A DNA stretch of 64,000 bases from Paenibacillus tyrphae. GTDB lineage: Bacteria; Bacillota; Bacilli; Paenibacillales; NBRC-103111. The DNA lies in the NCBI RefSeq assembly GCF_027925525.1, contig NZ_BSDJ01000024.1:1-64000 (forward strand), given 5' to 3'. Below the pieces are notes generated by a model. The model saw only the letters and a program-made list of their open reading frames with translations, was not told where the DNA came from and did not search any database. Below are positions 16,377 to 26,136 of this stretch, piece after piece. Each line of letters starts with the position of its first letter. Position 1 is the first letter of the stretch. The position numbers and the translations under genes were made by a program.

Positions 16377-17339
16377 TCACCCAACGCTCGGCAATTCGTC
16401 CAGATGCCAATAAACCAGCTTGCCTTTCTCCTCGGCCACTCTGACCATCTCGTCCGCCCCCTGAGACGGTCCCCCAACCCGGAGCACCGCATCGCAGCAA
16501 TCCAGCAGCCGAATGGAAGACGGATGAAACATGCGATGGAACACATCGTCTCCGATGGTCTTGGACCCTGCGGTCGCGATCAACGGGAGCGCATACCACT
16601 CGCCCAGAACAGGCAAATGTCCCGCTTCGTACACCTGCAAAGCAATTTCGTTCATCAAGCGGACGTTTTGCTCCAGAAGCTCGGGATCGTCCCCGGTTCC
16701 CGAGCGATACGGTCCGGCGATAAGAATGTGCAGGGGCTTGACCTCCGGCTCAAGAAGTCCGTGAATTTGCGCATACTGCAGCAGCATAATCGTTTTGGCA
16801 TCGCAGATTTCGCCGGTTCGCACCATTTCGACCGCCTCGATGAACGGGAGCTCAAGAACCTCGATATGCTCCTGCTCTTCTTCCATCCCTCCGCCTTCTC
16901 CAGACAGCATGCCCTCACTGTATTCAGCCGTATAAAAATGCAAAATCTCCGTCACGGAGCCGGGAGACATATAAGCCTCGCCGACTTTGACAATCTCGCT
17001 GACGCGGTACCCCGTCTCCTCCTCCGTCTCGCGTACAATGCTCGCTTCCGGGGTTTCCCGGTCCAGCAGGCCCGCGCACGTTTCGATAAGCATTCCCGTT
17101 TCGTTTCCGTTCACATAGGTCGGCATCCGAAACTGCTTGGTCAGCACCACTGTCTGCTTCGCCCGATTATACAGCAGGATCGTCGCTCCATTGCCGCGGT
17201 CGTATACTTCACGCGCTTGGGTCTCCCAAGTATCGTCCTTTTTTTGATATTCAAAGGTCATTTTCTTCAAAACGTACCAGTTGTCCGATAACATCTCTTC
17301 TTTCAGGATACGTACTCTTGGGTTGCCTTGTCTTGTCAT
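16377..17339 (-). CDS. Nudix hydrolase (NudK-like) fused to a DUF4406/deoxyribosyltransferase-like domain
   Basis: 320 residues in two domains. Residues about 1-200 are a Nudix hydrolase close to GDP-mannose pyrophosphatase NudK, with LTKQFRMPTYVNGNETGMLIETCAGLLD and a Nudix box near 90-113 (RETEEETGY), one position of the strict consensus being Thr instead of Glu. Residues about 203-320 (LHILIAGPYRSGTGDDPELLEQN, then GWY-free HLPVLGEWYALPL and LDCCDAVLRVGGPSQGADEMV) match the DUF4406/nucleoside 2-deoxyribosyltransferase-like fold. The ATG overlaps the stop of the MerR-methyltransferase gene. A role in removing modified nucleotides is inferred; the substrate is unknown. Confidence 0.82.
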   Translation of the reverse strand: MTRQGNPRVRILKEEMLSDNWYVLKKMTFEYQKKDDTWETQAREVYDRGNGATILLYNRAKQTVVLTKQFRMPTYVNGNETGMLIETCAGLLDRETPEASIVRETEEETGYRVSEIVKVGEAYMSPGSVTEILHFYTAEYSEGMLSGEGGGMEEEQEHIEVLELPFIEAVEMVRTGEICDAKTIMLLQYAQIHGLLEPEVKPLHILIAGPYRSGTGDDPELLEQNVRLMNEIALQVYEAGHLPVLGEWYALPLIATAGSKTIGDDVFHRMFHPSSIRLLDCCDAVLRVGGPSQGADEMVRVAEEKGKLVYWHLDELPSVG

Positions 17340-18538
17340 ATGGATCGCTTCCTCCCTAAGAAAAATCCGGAATCCTTCGAAATGCGGATTTTCCCTTCAC
17401 GTTCGATCATGGAATTTAAAAAGCTTTCAAAATGATGCAGCGCAGCTCCCGTCAACCGCTGGCGGGCATTCATCGGAGTCGAGGTGATGTAATCCAGGAG
17501 CGGCCCGACTTCGCTCACAAGCAGGTGGTCATCATATGTATACAGCCGAACCTCGGAAAACCAAGGGGATAACATCCGCTCACCGTTGTCCAAATTAAAC
17601 CGCTCGATGACGGGGTCCAGCACACGGATCTCGGGATCGAACGCCACAGCGAGCTGCTCGACTTCCTGCAAATGCCGCTTGCTCATCGTCGCAGCGAACA
17701 ATCGTCCTCCGGGCTTTAGGACGCGATGTATTTCGGAAAACGCTTTGGGCATGTCCGACACATGGTAAAGCATGTTGTTGGCAATAACGATATCGAACTG
17801 TTCGTCATGGAAAGGAATGTCCTGCACATCGGCCACCACAAACTTGAATTGCTTTTTACATTCCCTTAAGCTGCTTCGCGCTTCCTCAAGCATCCCGTGC
17901 GAAAAGTCCGAGAGCGTTACCTTCCAGACTTCAGGAATCCGGTCCACGCTCCGCGTCCATAAAGCGCCGTCGCCGCAGCCGACTTCCAGCACCGTGCATC
18001 CAGACTGCTCGATCAAATGCCCGAACAGCCAGCGATGCCAGCCGATCGGATTGACGCTGCATTTGTCGTAGAGCTGGATTCTCGTTTGCAGACGCGTCGC
18101 GGTATGGTACTGCTCGACCCAATCTTTTTCCGAATGGACCGCATGGATGAGCTCGATCAGACTGCTCCACTCCACGTCCTCAGGCTTGTTCTTCATCATT
18201 ACCAACGCTTGATTTATCGCTTTGACCACAACTTCCATGTGCGCGAGCTTCTGCCGGAGCGTCTCTTTTTGCGCCGTCAACGAGCTTCGGAGGTCATGTC
18301 CGGACAGCGATTCTTCGCGAATCACCTCCTTGATCTCTTGAAGGGTCAAACCGATATACTTCAACGTCTGAATCTTCTGCAGCCGAATCAGATCTTCTTT
18401 GCTGTACAGCCTCGCCGACGTCTGACTGTGCTGAGAAGGAGACAGCAGACCGATCTGGTCGTAGTACCGCAGCGTTCGCAGCGTGATCCCTGTCTTTTTG
18501 GCAATTTGTCCTGTCGTTGCATAGTCGCCGCTTTTCAC
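17336..18538 (-). CDS. MerR-family regulator fused to a class I SAM-dependent methyltransferase
   Basis: 400 residues from GTG 18538 with GGAGGAGGG six bases upstream. The N-terminus is a MerR winged helix (TTGQIAKKTGITLRTLRYYDQIGLLSPS) with coiled-coil dimer helix to about residue 120. From about 180 a methyltransferase follows: VLEVGCGDGALWT (SAM motif I), VVADVQDIPFHDEQFDIVIANNMLYHV and EIHRVLKPGGRLFAAT. Such fusions are known in Firmicutes but their targets are not defined; the methyltransferase may act as ligand sensor or detoxifier. It heads an operon with the Nudix fusion and is driven by its own MerR-type promoter. Confidence 0.88.
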   Translation of the reverse strand: MKSGDYATTGQIAKKTGITLRTLRYYDQIGLLSPSQHSQTSARLYSKEDLIRLQKIQTLKYIGLTLQEIKEVIREESLSGHDLRSSLTAQKETLRQKLAHMEVVVKAINQALVMMKNKPEDVEWSSLIELIHAVHSEKDWVEQYHTATRLQTRIQLYDKCSVNPIGWHRWLFGHLIEQSGCTVLEVGCGDGALWTRSVDRIPEVWKVTLSDFSHGMLEEARSSLRECKKQFKFVVADVQDIPFHDEQFDIVIANNMLYHVSDMPKAFSEIHRVLKPGGRLFAATMSKRHLQEVEQLAVAFDPEIRVLDPVIERFNLDNGERMLSPWFSEVRLYTYDDHLLVSEVGPLLDYITSTPMNARQRLTGAALHHFESFLNSMIEREGKIRISKDSGFFLGRKRSI

Positions 18539-18576
18539 AATAGCCCTCCTCCATCACCCAAATAAACCCTAAGGCG

Positions 18577-18607
18577 ATTATATCCGGTTACGTCACGTCA
18601 CCTTCAA
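18577..18607 (-). promoter_or_regulatory. MerR-type promoter with 19-bp spacer and internal operator
   Basis: On the minus strand: -35 TTGAAG (18607-18602), 19-bp spacer, -10 TATAAT (18582-18577). The spacer holds the near-palindrome GGTGACGTGACGTAACC (14 of 17 positions symmetric). A 19-bp spacer with a central dyad is the hallmark of promoters activated by MerR proteins through DNA twisting. It overlaps the last codons of the upstream DMP19-like gene. Confidence 0.8.
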
Positions 18608-19191
18608 GCTTTATTTTCGGAGAGCACAGCCTGCACGTCTTCGACGAAGCTCCTTTTATTAGCCTCGATGTAGGCAAGTAAATGATCGAATATATTTTCT
18701 TCCTGACTGCCGTTAGTTAATTTCTCGGCGGCGTACTGGATTTCTTCGAAAAACTCATCATCCGCAATCGTATGGACTTGCCTGAAATGATTGATTTCAT
18801 ACGGCTCCAAGTCTTGCAGATCGCGATGCAGCTGTCCGGTGCTCAAATTGTAGTTTTCCAGAATCCGTTTGATATCTTTCAAAGCGTTCGCGTCACGAAC
18901 CGCTCCGATGCGTTCCAGCGCTTCGATTGTCTCGTTGAGATATTCTCCAGTCGAGTTTTCCAAAAACCCCAGAATGCCGTTCATAATTAGTTCCGTATCG
19001 AAATCGATAAGCAGCACGATGTCCTGAAGTAGAGCCGGAAGCTTAAAGAAGACCTCTTCATCCTTCAGTTGAATGTTTTCCTGGCTGTACCTATTTATAC
19101 CGACGTGATCCATAATTTCATCAGCGGATGCATCTATTAACTCTTTATGATCGGGCAGCAATCTTCGTAAGATAGTTTGATGGGTTTCCAT
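18604..19191 (-). CDS. DMP19-like (DUF4375) protein
   Basis: 195 residues, all-alpha and acidic. GFLENSTGEYLNETIEALERIGA is the core motif of the DMP19/DUF4375 family. DMP19 of Neisseria is a DNA mimic; most bacterial members occur as lone immunity-like or stress genes of unknown role. AAGGAG precedes ATG 19191. The gene ends inside the promoter of the MerR-methyltransferase gene. It is one of several immunity-like singletons in this stretch. Confidence 0.72.
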   Translation of the reverse strand: METHQTILRRLLPDHKELIDASADEIMDHVGINRYSQENIQLKDEEVFFKLPALLQDIVLLIDFDTELIMNGILGFLENSTGEYLNETIEALERIGAVRDANALKDIKRILENYNLSTGQLHRDLQDLEPYEINHFRQVHTIADDEFFEEIQYAAEKLTNGSQEENIFDHLLAYIEANKRSFVEDVQAVLSENKA

Positions 19192-19233
19192 TTGCCTTCT
19201 CCTTGTTCCGCCGCGTGAATACAGCGCAGTCTT

Positions 19234-19380
19234 TTATTCTTTACACAGTCTTTTTCCGACTAAGGCTTTTGCCGCTACGTCTGAAATGTCGGTCAAAAAC
19301 CCAATATGGTTCAGCTTTCTTGATGCTAATCCGTAATTTAACATTTCAACAACGTTCACTTCAATTTTTTGTTCCGTGTT
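19234..19380 (-). pseudogene. Coding-like remnant of unknown origin
   Basis: On the minus strand the frame ends with VNVVEMLNYGLASRKLNHIGFLTDISDVAAKALVG and GKRLCKE, then TAA at 19234. It reads like the C-terminal end of a cytoplasmic protein, but nothing coherent precedes it because a dapA-like remnant on the other strand begins there. No family recognised. Confidence 0.25.
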
Positions 19381-19795
19381 TACTTTATTTACCAAAATGT
19401 CTCCATTTCTTAAAACCGCGGACCTGGAAACGGTAAAAATTATTATGGAAATGGAGCATGTAATTGGTCTGAAGGAGGCTCCAGGCAGTATAAAGCGTAT
19501 GTTTCGGTTGGCCCGAAGCATGACCAAGCCGGACTTATACGGGGAGGACGAGCTTTTTTTCGCTTCTTTATGCTGCCGCGCCAAGGGAGGAATTGTGGCA
19601 AGCACCAACCTGGATAGCGAGCAGTTTGTGCGGGTGTACGAGCTTTTCCGGGCAGTGAAAATAGATGATTCCAAACAGTTGTTTCATCAGTTGCTGCCGC
19701 TTGTTCGATTTCTGTTCTAGGAGCCGACTGCCGCTCCATTGAAATGGCTTCTCACTCAGCGCGGATATATCCGCTCTGACCGACTACGGGATGCG
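19376..19795 (+). pseudogene. dapA-like (dihydrodipicolinate synthase family) C-terminal remnant with a TAG stop
   Basis: The frame from about 19391 reads LKTADLETVKIIMEMEHVIGLKEAPGS, matching the barrel segment of the DapA/NanA family around the Schiff-base lysine (GLKEAPGS). It continues with LYGEDELFFASLCCRAKGGIVASTNL to VRFLF and TAG at 19718-19720. After the stop the frame still reads EPTAAPLKWLLTQRGYIRSDRLR, the usual family tail. So the N-terminal half is missing and an amber stop lies near the end. At about 19790 it runs into a phosphatase fragment in another frame. Confidence 0.72.
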
Positions 19796-20309
19796 GCAAG
19801 CCGAATGGTTGAAGGAGCGCTTGGAGAATATCCAATTTGACGCCATTTATTCCAGCTCCAGCCCAAGGGCATTAAACACTGCCCCAATTGTATCGGGAAA
19901 TCGTCCGGTACAAATCTCAACGCTTGATTCGCTCAAAGAAATAAATATGGGACTGTGGGAAGGTCAACAAATCGACCATATTCAGCAACAATATCCCACT
20001 CCGTTCGATCGTTTTTTTAACGAGCCGCATTTGTACCGGCCCACAGGCCGTGGAGAAAGCTATTTGGAATTGCTCGAAAGAACGATCCCTGCATTTAACC
20101 ATATCCTTGCAGAGCATCAAGGCCAGCAAGTGCTTATTGTAACTCACCGGATCACTTTAAAAGTCATCATGAGTTATTTTTTGGGGAAGCCGCTGCATGA
20201 GATCGGAGGCATGCCCGATATCCACCCGACCGCCTTATGCAAAATTATTTTGGATAATGATGTGCCCAAGGTCAAATTGTACGGCGACACCTCTCACTAC
20301 CGGGAATAA
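19767..20309 (+). pseudogene. Histidine phosphatase family protein lacking its N-terminus
   Basis: The sequence LTDYGMRQAEWLKERLENIQFDAIYSSSSPRALNTA, GRGESYLELLERTIPAF, VLIVTHRITLKVIM is the phosphoglycerate-mutase-like fold, with the distal catalytic histidine (VTHR). The N-terminal L-x-R-H-G-E/Q-T motif that carries the phosphorylated histidine is absent; upstream DNA belongs to the dapA remnant. An ATG at 19791 could start translation, but without the RHG motif the product would be inactive. It is best read as a deletion product. Confidence 0.75.
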
Positions 20310-20428
20310 TCCGGCTGGTCAAGCTCGCAATAAAAACATTCGAAATCAAGCGGCGGCGACCGGAACGTTTTTTCTACAAGTAAAGAGGTATTTCCGGAAG
20401 CTGCCGACTTTTTATTTTCCTGAGTTAC

Positions 20429-20911
20429 TTACGATAATTCTTCGGTATTTATAATATGTTTAATTGCATTGTCTTCGGATATGTCTTGTATAAGTTGCTT
20501 TAATGCTCTTGGGTAGATATTTATGTTGTGTAATTCTTGCAGTTCAATCCATTTATAGACGATTCCTATTTCTTTTTCCAATCCAATAAATTCTTCTGGA
20601 CGAGTTATTTCCGATTCCTCAGCCTTTACCAAATAATAAACCCCGTATTCGTGAAGATTTTTCTCGCCATAAGCATTGAAATTTTCAATGATCCATAGCA
20701 GCCGGACAGCTTTAACATTCAATCCTAACTCTTCGGCAAATTCCCTAATAACCGTCTTCCCCGTCTCCTCGTTGATTTCTCCTCTTCCGCCAGGCAATAC
20801 CCACGCGTTACCTTTTTTCGTCTTATGCAGCAATATTTTATTTTCCTTAATCAATACTCCGGCAACGCGAAGCAAGAACTCCTCATTCTGTTTCTTTAAG
20901 GTAATCGGCAT
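20429..20911 (-). CDS. Nudix hydrolase
   Basis: 160 residues with a perfect Nudix box at about 42-64: GRGEINEETGKTVIREFAEELG fits G-x5-E-x7-RE-U-x-EE-x-G. The N-terminal strands FLLRVAGVLIKENKILLHKTKKGNAWVLPGG fold as usual. Members hydrolyse nucleoside diphosphates linked to other groups; the substrate cannot be predicted. AAAGGA lies upstream of ATG 20911. It stands alone among small unknown genes. Confidence 0.88.
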   Translation of the reverse strand: MPITLKKQNEEFLLRVAGVLIKENKILLHKTKKGNAWVLPGGRGEINEETGKTVIREFAEELGLNVKAVRLLWIIENFNAYGEKNLHEYGVYYLVKAEESEITRPEEFIGLEKEIGIVYKWIELQELHNINIYPRALKQLIQDISEDNAIKHIINTEELS

Positions 20912-20956
20912 TTTTATAGTCCTTTCGTGGTTTCTGGATGGTTTTCCAGGATTTTT

Positions 20957-21214
20957 CTAGAACCCGTATTCGTCGTTAGTCTCTGCGTTGCCCTCTTCAT
21001 GCACTGCCTTCAAACACAATCCAAATACCCCCAAGTGATCTATATCTATTGTAATTAACAGGTTTCCATGGATAGTATTCGTTGCAAGCATAACTCCATC
21101 TATTCGCAAAAATTTGTCCAGCCTGTGTGCGCATTCCAATTGAAATGAATTCGATTCGTTAATACCTAAGTACTCGAAGAAATCTTCGTAGTTTAAAATC
21201 TGATGCAATTCCAA
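20957..21214 (-). CDS. Small protein of unknown function
   Basis: 85 residues from a TTG at 21214 with only a weak upstream AAGGAA. YEDFFEYLGINESNSFQLECAHRLDKFLRIDG and NLLITIDIDHLGVFGLCLKAVHEE suggest an alpha/beta domain similar in flavour to small immunity proteins. No family recognised. It could be a fragment, because the start is poorly supported. Confidence 0.42.
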   Translation of the reverse strand: MELHQILNYEDFFEYLGINESNSFQLECAHRLDKFLRIDGVMLATNTIHGNLLITIDIDHLGVFGLCLKAVHEEGNAETNDEYGF

Positions 21215-21349
21215 AATAACTTTATTTTTTATTTCCTTGTAAAAAGAGAGTACTAAGATTTATATGAAAACAAACTGTGCGATCGTGTCGAAGTTCTAAT
21301 GCAGTAATTACAGCGTCATGGTAAATATACTTTAGATGTCGTTTACATT

Positions 21350-21889
21350 TCATAAAGTGCACTCACCTTTTATTTCGGTTATGTACTTAAATACGTTTGG
21401 AATTGGCGCAATACTTAATCGCTCTTGTAACCGTTCCGAAATGAAATTAATCTCATGCTGTCTTGCGACGATACTTTCTTTATAATATTTCTCTATATCT
21501 TCTAACATATCGGACTCTTTTTGATACCTATCGAACCTTTCTAAAATATAAAACTCTTTAAGCGTAAGAAAGATGGAAAAAAGATCTCGAATATGATGTG
21601 CAACCGGCCTTACAGGATTGTCAAACATCATCGGTTGAATAAATAATATTGAAGCCGCTTCCAGGTCTTCAATACGCCCGTTCTTCGTATCAAAGGCAAA
21701 ATGATCGCCGCCCATGCCAGTGAAAGCAAAAACAATGGCGTCATCCGGCGTACAGTGGTATTTAGACCCTTCATCTCTGCAAATATCAATGCCTATGTAA
21801 TGCCCAAGAGACAGGTTATGTTCTTTCCTCAACTCATCGTCTAAATGAATTAAGCAATTTATCGTCTTGGAATTCAACGCTTTGCGCAA
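21350..21889 (-). CDS. Unknown protein, immunity-like
   Basis: 179 residues from TTG 21889 with AAGGGGG upstream. It begins MRKALNSKTINCLIHLDDELRKEHNLSLGHYIGIDI, contains DDAIVFAFTGMGGDHFAFDTKNG and FIQPMMFDNPVRPVAHHIRDLFSIFL. The GGDHFAFDT strand pattern is reminiscent of SMI1/SUKH-type immunity proteins, but the match is not strong enough to assign. It lies downstream of the fus operon beyond a terminator, and is probably not part of it. Confidence 0.6.
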   Translation of the reverse strand: MRKALNSKTINCLIHLDDELRKEHNLSLGHYIGIDICRDEGSKYHCTPDDAIVFAFTGMGGDHFAFDTKNGRIEDLEAASILFIQPMMFDNPVRPVAHHIRDLFSIFLTLKEFYILERFDRYQKESDMLEDIEKYYKESIVARQHEINFISERLQERLSIAPIPNVFKYITEIKGECTL

Positions 21890-22107
21890 CTTAATTTCCC
21901 CCTTAAGTCATCATGAAAAATGTCATCGTTCATCTACCTTCTCCGGGCAGGTCATGATGTCATTTAATCCTTGGTGCGTAATATCTTAATTCGAATCATC
22001 AGCCCCACTCTGATTTCAAGTATACGGGACTTGAACTTTCTTCAAAAGAATGTTGAAAATTATTCAACTATCACTTCTTTTTATTGAAAAAATTTCAATT
22101 TCATTAG

Positions 22108-22136
22108 AAAAAAAGCCGCTATTGGGCGATAGCGGC
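22108..22136 (-). terminator. Terminator of the fus operon
   Basis: On the minus strand GCCGCTAT-cgccca-ATAGCGGC-TTTTTTT is a perfect 8-bp GC-rich stem with a T7 tail, 75 bases after the fusA stop. The rest of 21890-22209 shows no gene. Confidence 0.92.
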
Positions 22137-22209
22137 GCATTGAATTTTCAACCGGGCATCGGAACTTCCGGCTGACTTTCTATTTAATTTCTTTACGAAC
22201 GAGTCACAT

Positions 22210-25200
22210 TCAACTAAATTGAACCTTCTCTTCGACGATGCTTTTTATTATGCGTTGAAGCACCTTCACGTTCTCCTCGATAAATCCGACATCGAGCAGC
22301 ACATCGTGAGTTCCGATCACTTCATATTCCGCATAGCCGTTCGGCGCAGCCTGCTGCCACAACAGCGCATCCTTCGGTTCCACAGCTCCGGCTGTTGAGC
22401 CTTCCGCGACCAAGGCGTGGATGCTGGCTTGAACGGTTCCTTCGTTGATCAGCTCATTACGGTACATCGTGTAGACGTGCATTTTATGTCGGACTCTCTC
22501 CCTGTCGGACGCATCCGATAAATAAGCTTTATACGTGTCAGATATGCTTTCCAGCACCGCCTCAACGAGAGCTTCCGTTTCTTCCGGTGAGGACTCGTCT
22601 CTGCTCGTCTTTCTCATCGAATCGACCATGATGATGTCCGATACTTCATATCCCCGGCTTTCCATTGCCTTGGCCACTTCGAACGCCAGATTCCCTCCGA
22701 GCGAGTACCCCAGGAACACATAAGGCCCGTTCTCTTGAATGCTTACGATGGTGTTGACATACTGCTCAAGCATCTCTTCGCCTTGGAAATTATCTCCTAT
22801 AAATTCCATTCCATAGACGACACAATGCTGTTCGAGCTGTCTGGCCATTTCGTAATAAGCCAAGCCATAGCCGACCCTTGGCGGGAAACAGAACACGTTG
22901 ATCGGGCCATGGTCATTCAACCGGATCGTATCGCTCTCCGCATTGCCGTACCCTTCTCCAACCTTGTACTTAAACAGCTCTTGAGCCAGATCTTCGAGCG
23001 TCGGCAGCTTAAATACCGTATGCAGAGGAACGTCGATGCCGATGTCGGTGCGGACCTTTTGAATCAATTGAAGCACTTTTAAGGAATGGCCTCCCAGATC
23101 AAAGAAGTTCTCCTTCACTCCTACTTTGTGAAGTCCCAGTACTTCTTGCCAAATCTGAGCCAGTTGCGCTTCCATCGAAGTTCGCGGCGCGATGTACTCC
23201 GCTCCGGCCTGCACGCTTCCTTCCGGGGCCGGCAGCGCTTTGCGGTTCAGCTTCCCGTTAGGCGTCAACGGCATTTGCTCCATTTGGACAAGATAAGACG
23301 GAATCATGTAAGCCGGCAGTTCCTCGGACAATGTGCCTTTCAGCTCGCTTGCCGTCATTTCCCGGTTTGCTACGAAATACGCGCACAGCTGCTTCTGCCC
23401 GGACTCGTCCTCCCGCGCGATAACGACCGCTTCCTGAACGGCGGGCACCTTCAGAAGCTGCGCCTCCAGTTCGCCAAGCTCGATCCGGTAGCCGCGGATC
23501 TTGACTTGATGGTCGATCCGGCCCAGGTACTCGATATTCCCGTCCGGGAGCCATTTGGCGAGGTCGCCGGTCCGATAAATCCGTTGTCCCGGGACGAACG
23601 GGTTCGGCACAAATTTCTCGGCCGTCAGCTCCAGTTGGTTAAAGTAACCCCTCGCGACGCCTTCTCCCGAAATGCACAGCTCTCCGGCTACGCCGATCGG
23701 CGACAAATGAGATGCGTTATCCATCATCCACACTTGCACGTTGCCGTACGGTTTACCGATAGGCACACTGGCCAGCTTACCCGTCTCCGGACTTGTCGTA
23801 TACCGGGTAGCATAGACCGTCGCTTCCGTAGGTCCGTAAATATTTTCCAATACGGCGCCCGGAGACAATCTGTAGTAGTCTTCTACCAATTTCGCCGGGA
23901 GCGTCTCTCCGCAAGCGAACACATATTTCAGGCTTCGGATGCAGTCGGCGCCGGTATCCTTCATGTAATGAACCAATACGCTGAGCATGGAAGGCACAAG
24001 GTTCAAGTGGGTGATCCGATTGTCCTCCACGGCCTTCAATAAGGTAATCGGGTCTTTTTCCGCGCCTTGCGGCAAAATCACCAGCTTCCCTTGACCGAAA
24101 AACCAACTGAACAGCTCGGGCACCGAGAAGTCGAACGTGAAGGTGGTCTTCAGCAGGAACGCATCGCCTGCGAGCAGCGGATATTCGCATTCCAATTGGC
24201 TCAAGGTATGAACGGCCGATTGATGCTCGACCATAACGCCTTTCGGCTTGCCGGTCGATCCCGACGTATAGATGACGTATGCCAAATGATACGGCCCCGC
24301 CGCGGGGTCCGGATTCGCCCCGTTCCCGTCGTAAGCTTGAGGATCGTCCAGGTTCACCACTTTTCCGCCAAAGGCCGGATGTCCCGGCAGATGACCCTGG
24401 GTGAGCAAGATTTTCGCACCCGAATCCTCCAGCATGTAGCGGATGCGGTCCTCCGGGAATTCCGGATCGATCGGCACGTACGCGCCGCCGGCTTTCCAGA
24501 TGCCAAGGATGCCTACGATCATGTCCAGGGAACGCTCGACCATGATCCCAACGAGTTGATCCGGCTGCACTCCTTCGGCCTGCAAAGTCCGCGCCAGCCG
24601 GTTGGCCCGCTCGTTCAGCTCGGCATATGTCAGCTGCCGATCCTCGAATACGAGAGCCGTTCGGTCCGGTGTTCGCGCCGCCTGCTCCTCGAACACTTGA
24701 TAGATCGTTTTCTTCCTCGGGTAGTCAACCGCCGTATCGTTCCAGATGTCCAAGATCTGCGCTTTTTCCTGCGGAGTGATCAGCTCCAGCTCATCCACGC
24801 GGATGTTCGGATTGGCGGCAACCTGTTCCATGAGATGAACCAGATGTCCGTGAATCCGCTCTACGCTTGCCTGCTCGTAGACCGAAGCGTTATACCGGTA
24901 GAAAAGCTTCATGTCTTCGCCAGGCAAGACAAGCAGGTTGAAATCGTAGTTCGTCTGCTCGAACATCTCGAGGTCCACAATTTCCAACGGCGCCCGCTCA
25001 CCGCTTCCGACCTGTTCCACCTGACGCTCGAGCGGGTAGTTTTCAAAGACCATGATATGCGAAATCAAATGATGCTTTTGTTCGCTCTGCGCTTGAATCT
25101 CATAGAGCGGATACGTATCGTAGGCGTGAGATGCCAAGTATTGCTCCTGGCGCTCTTTCATGATTTTGGCAAAGGTGTCGCCAGCCTCTGTACGCACCCG

Positions 25201-26136
25201 TACCGGAACCGCGTTAATAAACAAGCCGACCATACTTTCGATTCCCGGGATTTCCGCCGGTCTTCCCGATACGACGCTACCGAACACCACATCCCGGATG
25301 CCGTTGTATCTTGTCAGCACGATTCCCCAGGCCGCTTGCATTAACGTATTGACCGTCACCTGATATTGTTTCGCCACAAGCTCCAGACGCTGAGTCAACC
25401 CCGGGTCCAGATCGTAGAGCAGCTTCTCGGAGACATAACCCTCCGTTTTTTCAGGGGACTCCGCTTTTCGCTGCGGCAGCACCGTCTGCTCTTCGTAGCC
25501 CTCCAAGTACCCGCTCCAATAGTTGGCCGCTTCTTCGTGATTTTGTTGCTCCAGCCATTCCATATATCGGCTGTACGGCAAGACTGCGGCAAGATCTGGC
25601 TGCCTATGCTGCCGGATCGCATAATAATGCTCGAACAGTTCCTGGATCACGAGAGGCAAACTCCAACCGTCCATAATAATATGGTGGAAGCTCCATAGGA
25701 GCAGGAAGTCTTCTTCGCCTGTACGCAAAACCGTCATACGCAGCAGCGCATCTTGTGTCAGATCGAATCCTCTGACCTTGTCCGCACCAAGATAATTCTC
25801 GATATGCTTCTCGCGCTGCGCCTCATTCGTCGCACGCAGATCTTCATAAGCTATGTCGATCTTCCGGCTTCGCAGGACAACTTGAACCGGCAGCTCGCTC
25901 CACCCGGTGTAAAAGCTTGTTCGCAAAATTGCATGGCGCTGCACCAACGCATCCCAACTGCGCGTAAAGTCCTCCAAATGGAAGGTTCCCCGCAGGTAGA
26001 ACTTGGCTTGCTCAAAATACGCTACCGACTCCGGCTCCAACAGGCTGTGGAACAACATCCCCTTCTGCATCGGCGTCAGCTTGTACACATTCTCAATGTC
26101 GCCCAAGCGGCGGGTTTCTTCTACCAACTGCTCCAG
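22210..26136 (-). other. FusA module 6: C - A(presumed D-Ala) - T - TE
   Basis: C domain DCL type. A domain pocket DFPNFCIVYK is not one of the textbook codes. T serine 7623 in GGHSLKV is followed by a type I thioesterase with GYSLGGN (Ser 7750) and a late HDVLLD histidine. No E domain, although fusaricidins end in D-Ala; in P. polymyxa the sixth A domain is reported to activate D-Ala directly. TE would close the ring onto Thr1. Confidence 0.78.
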
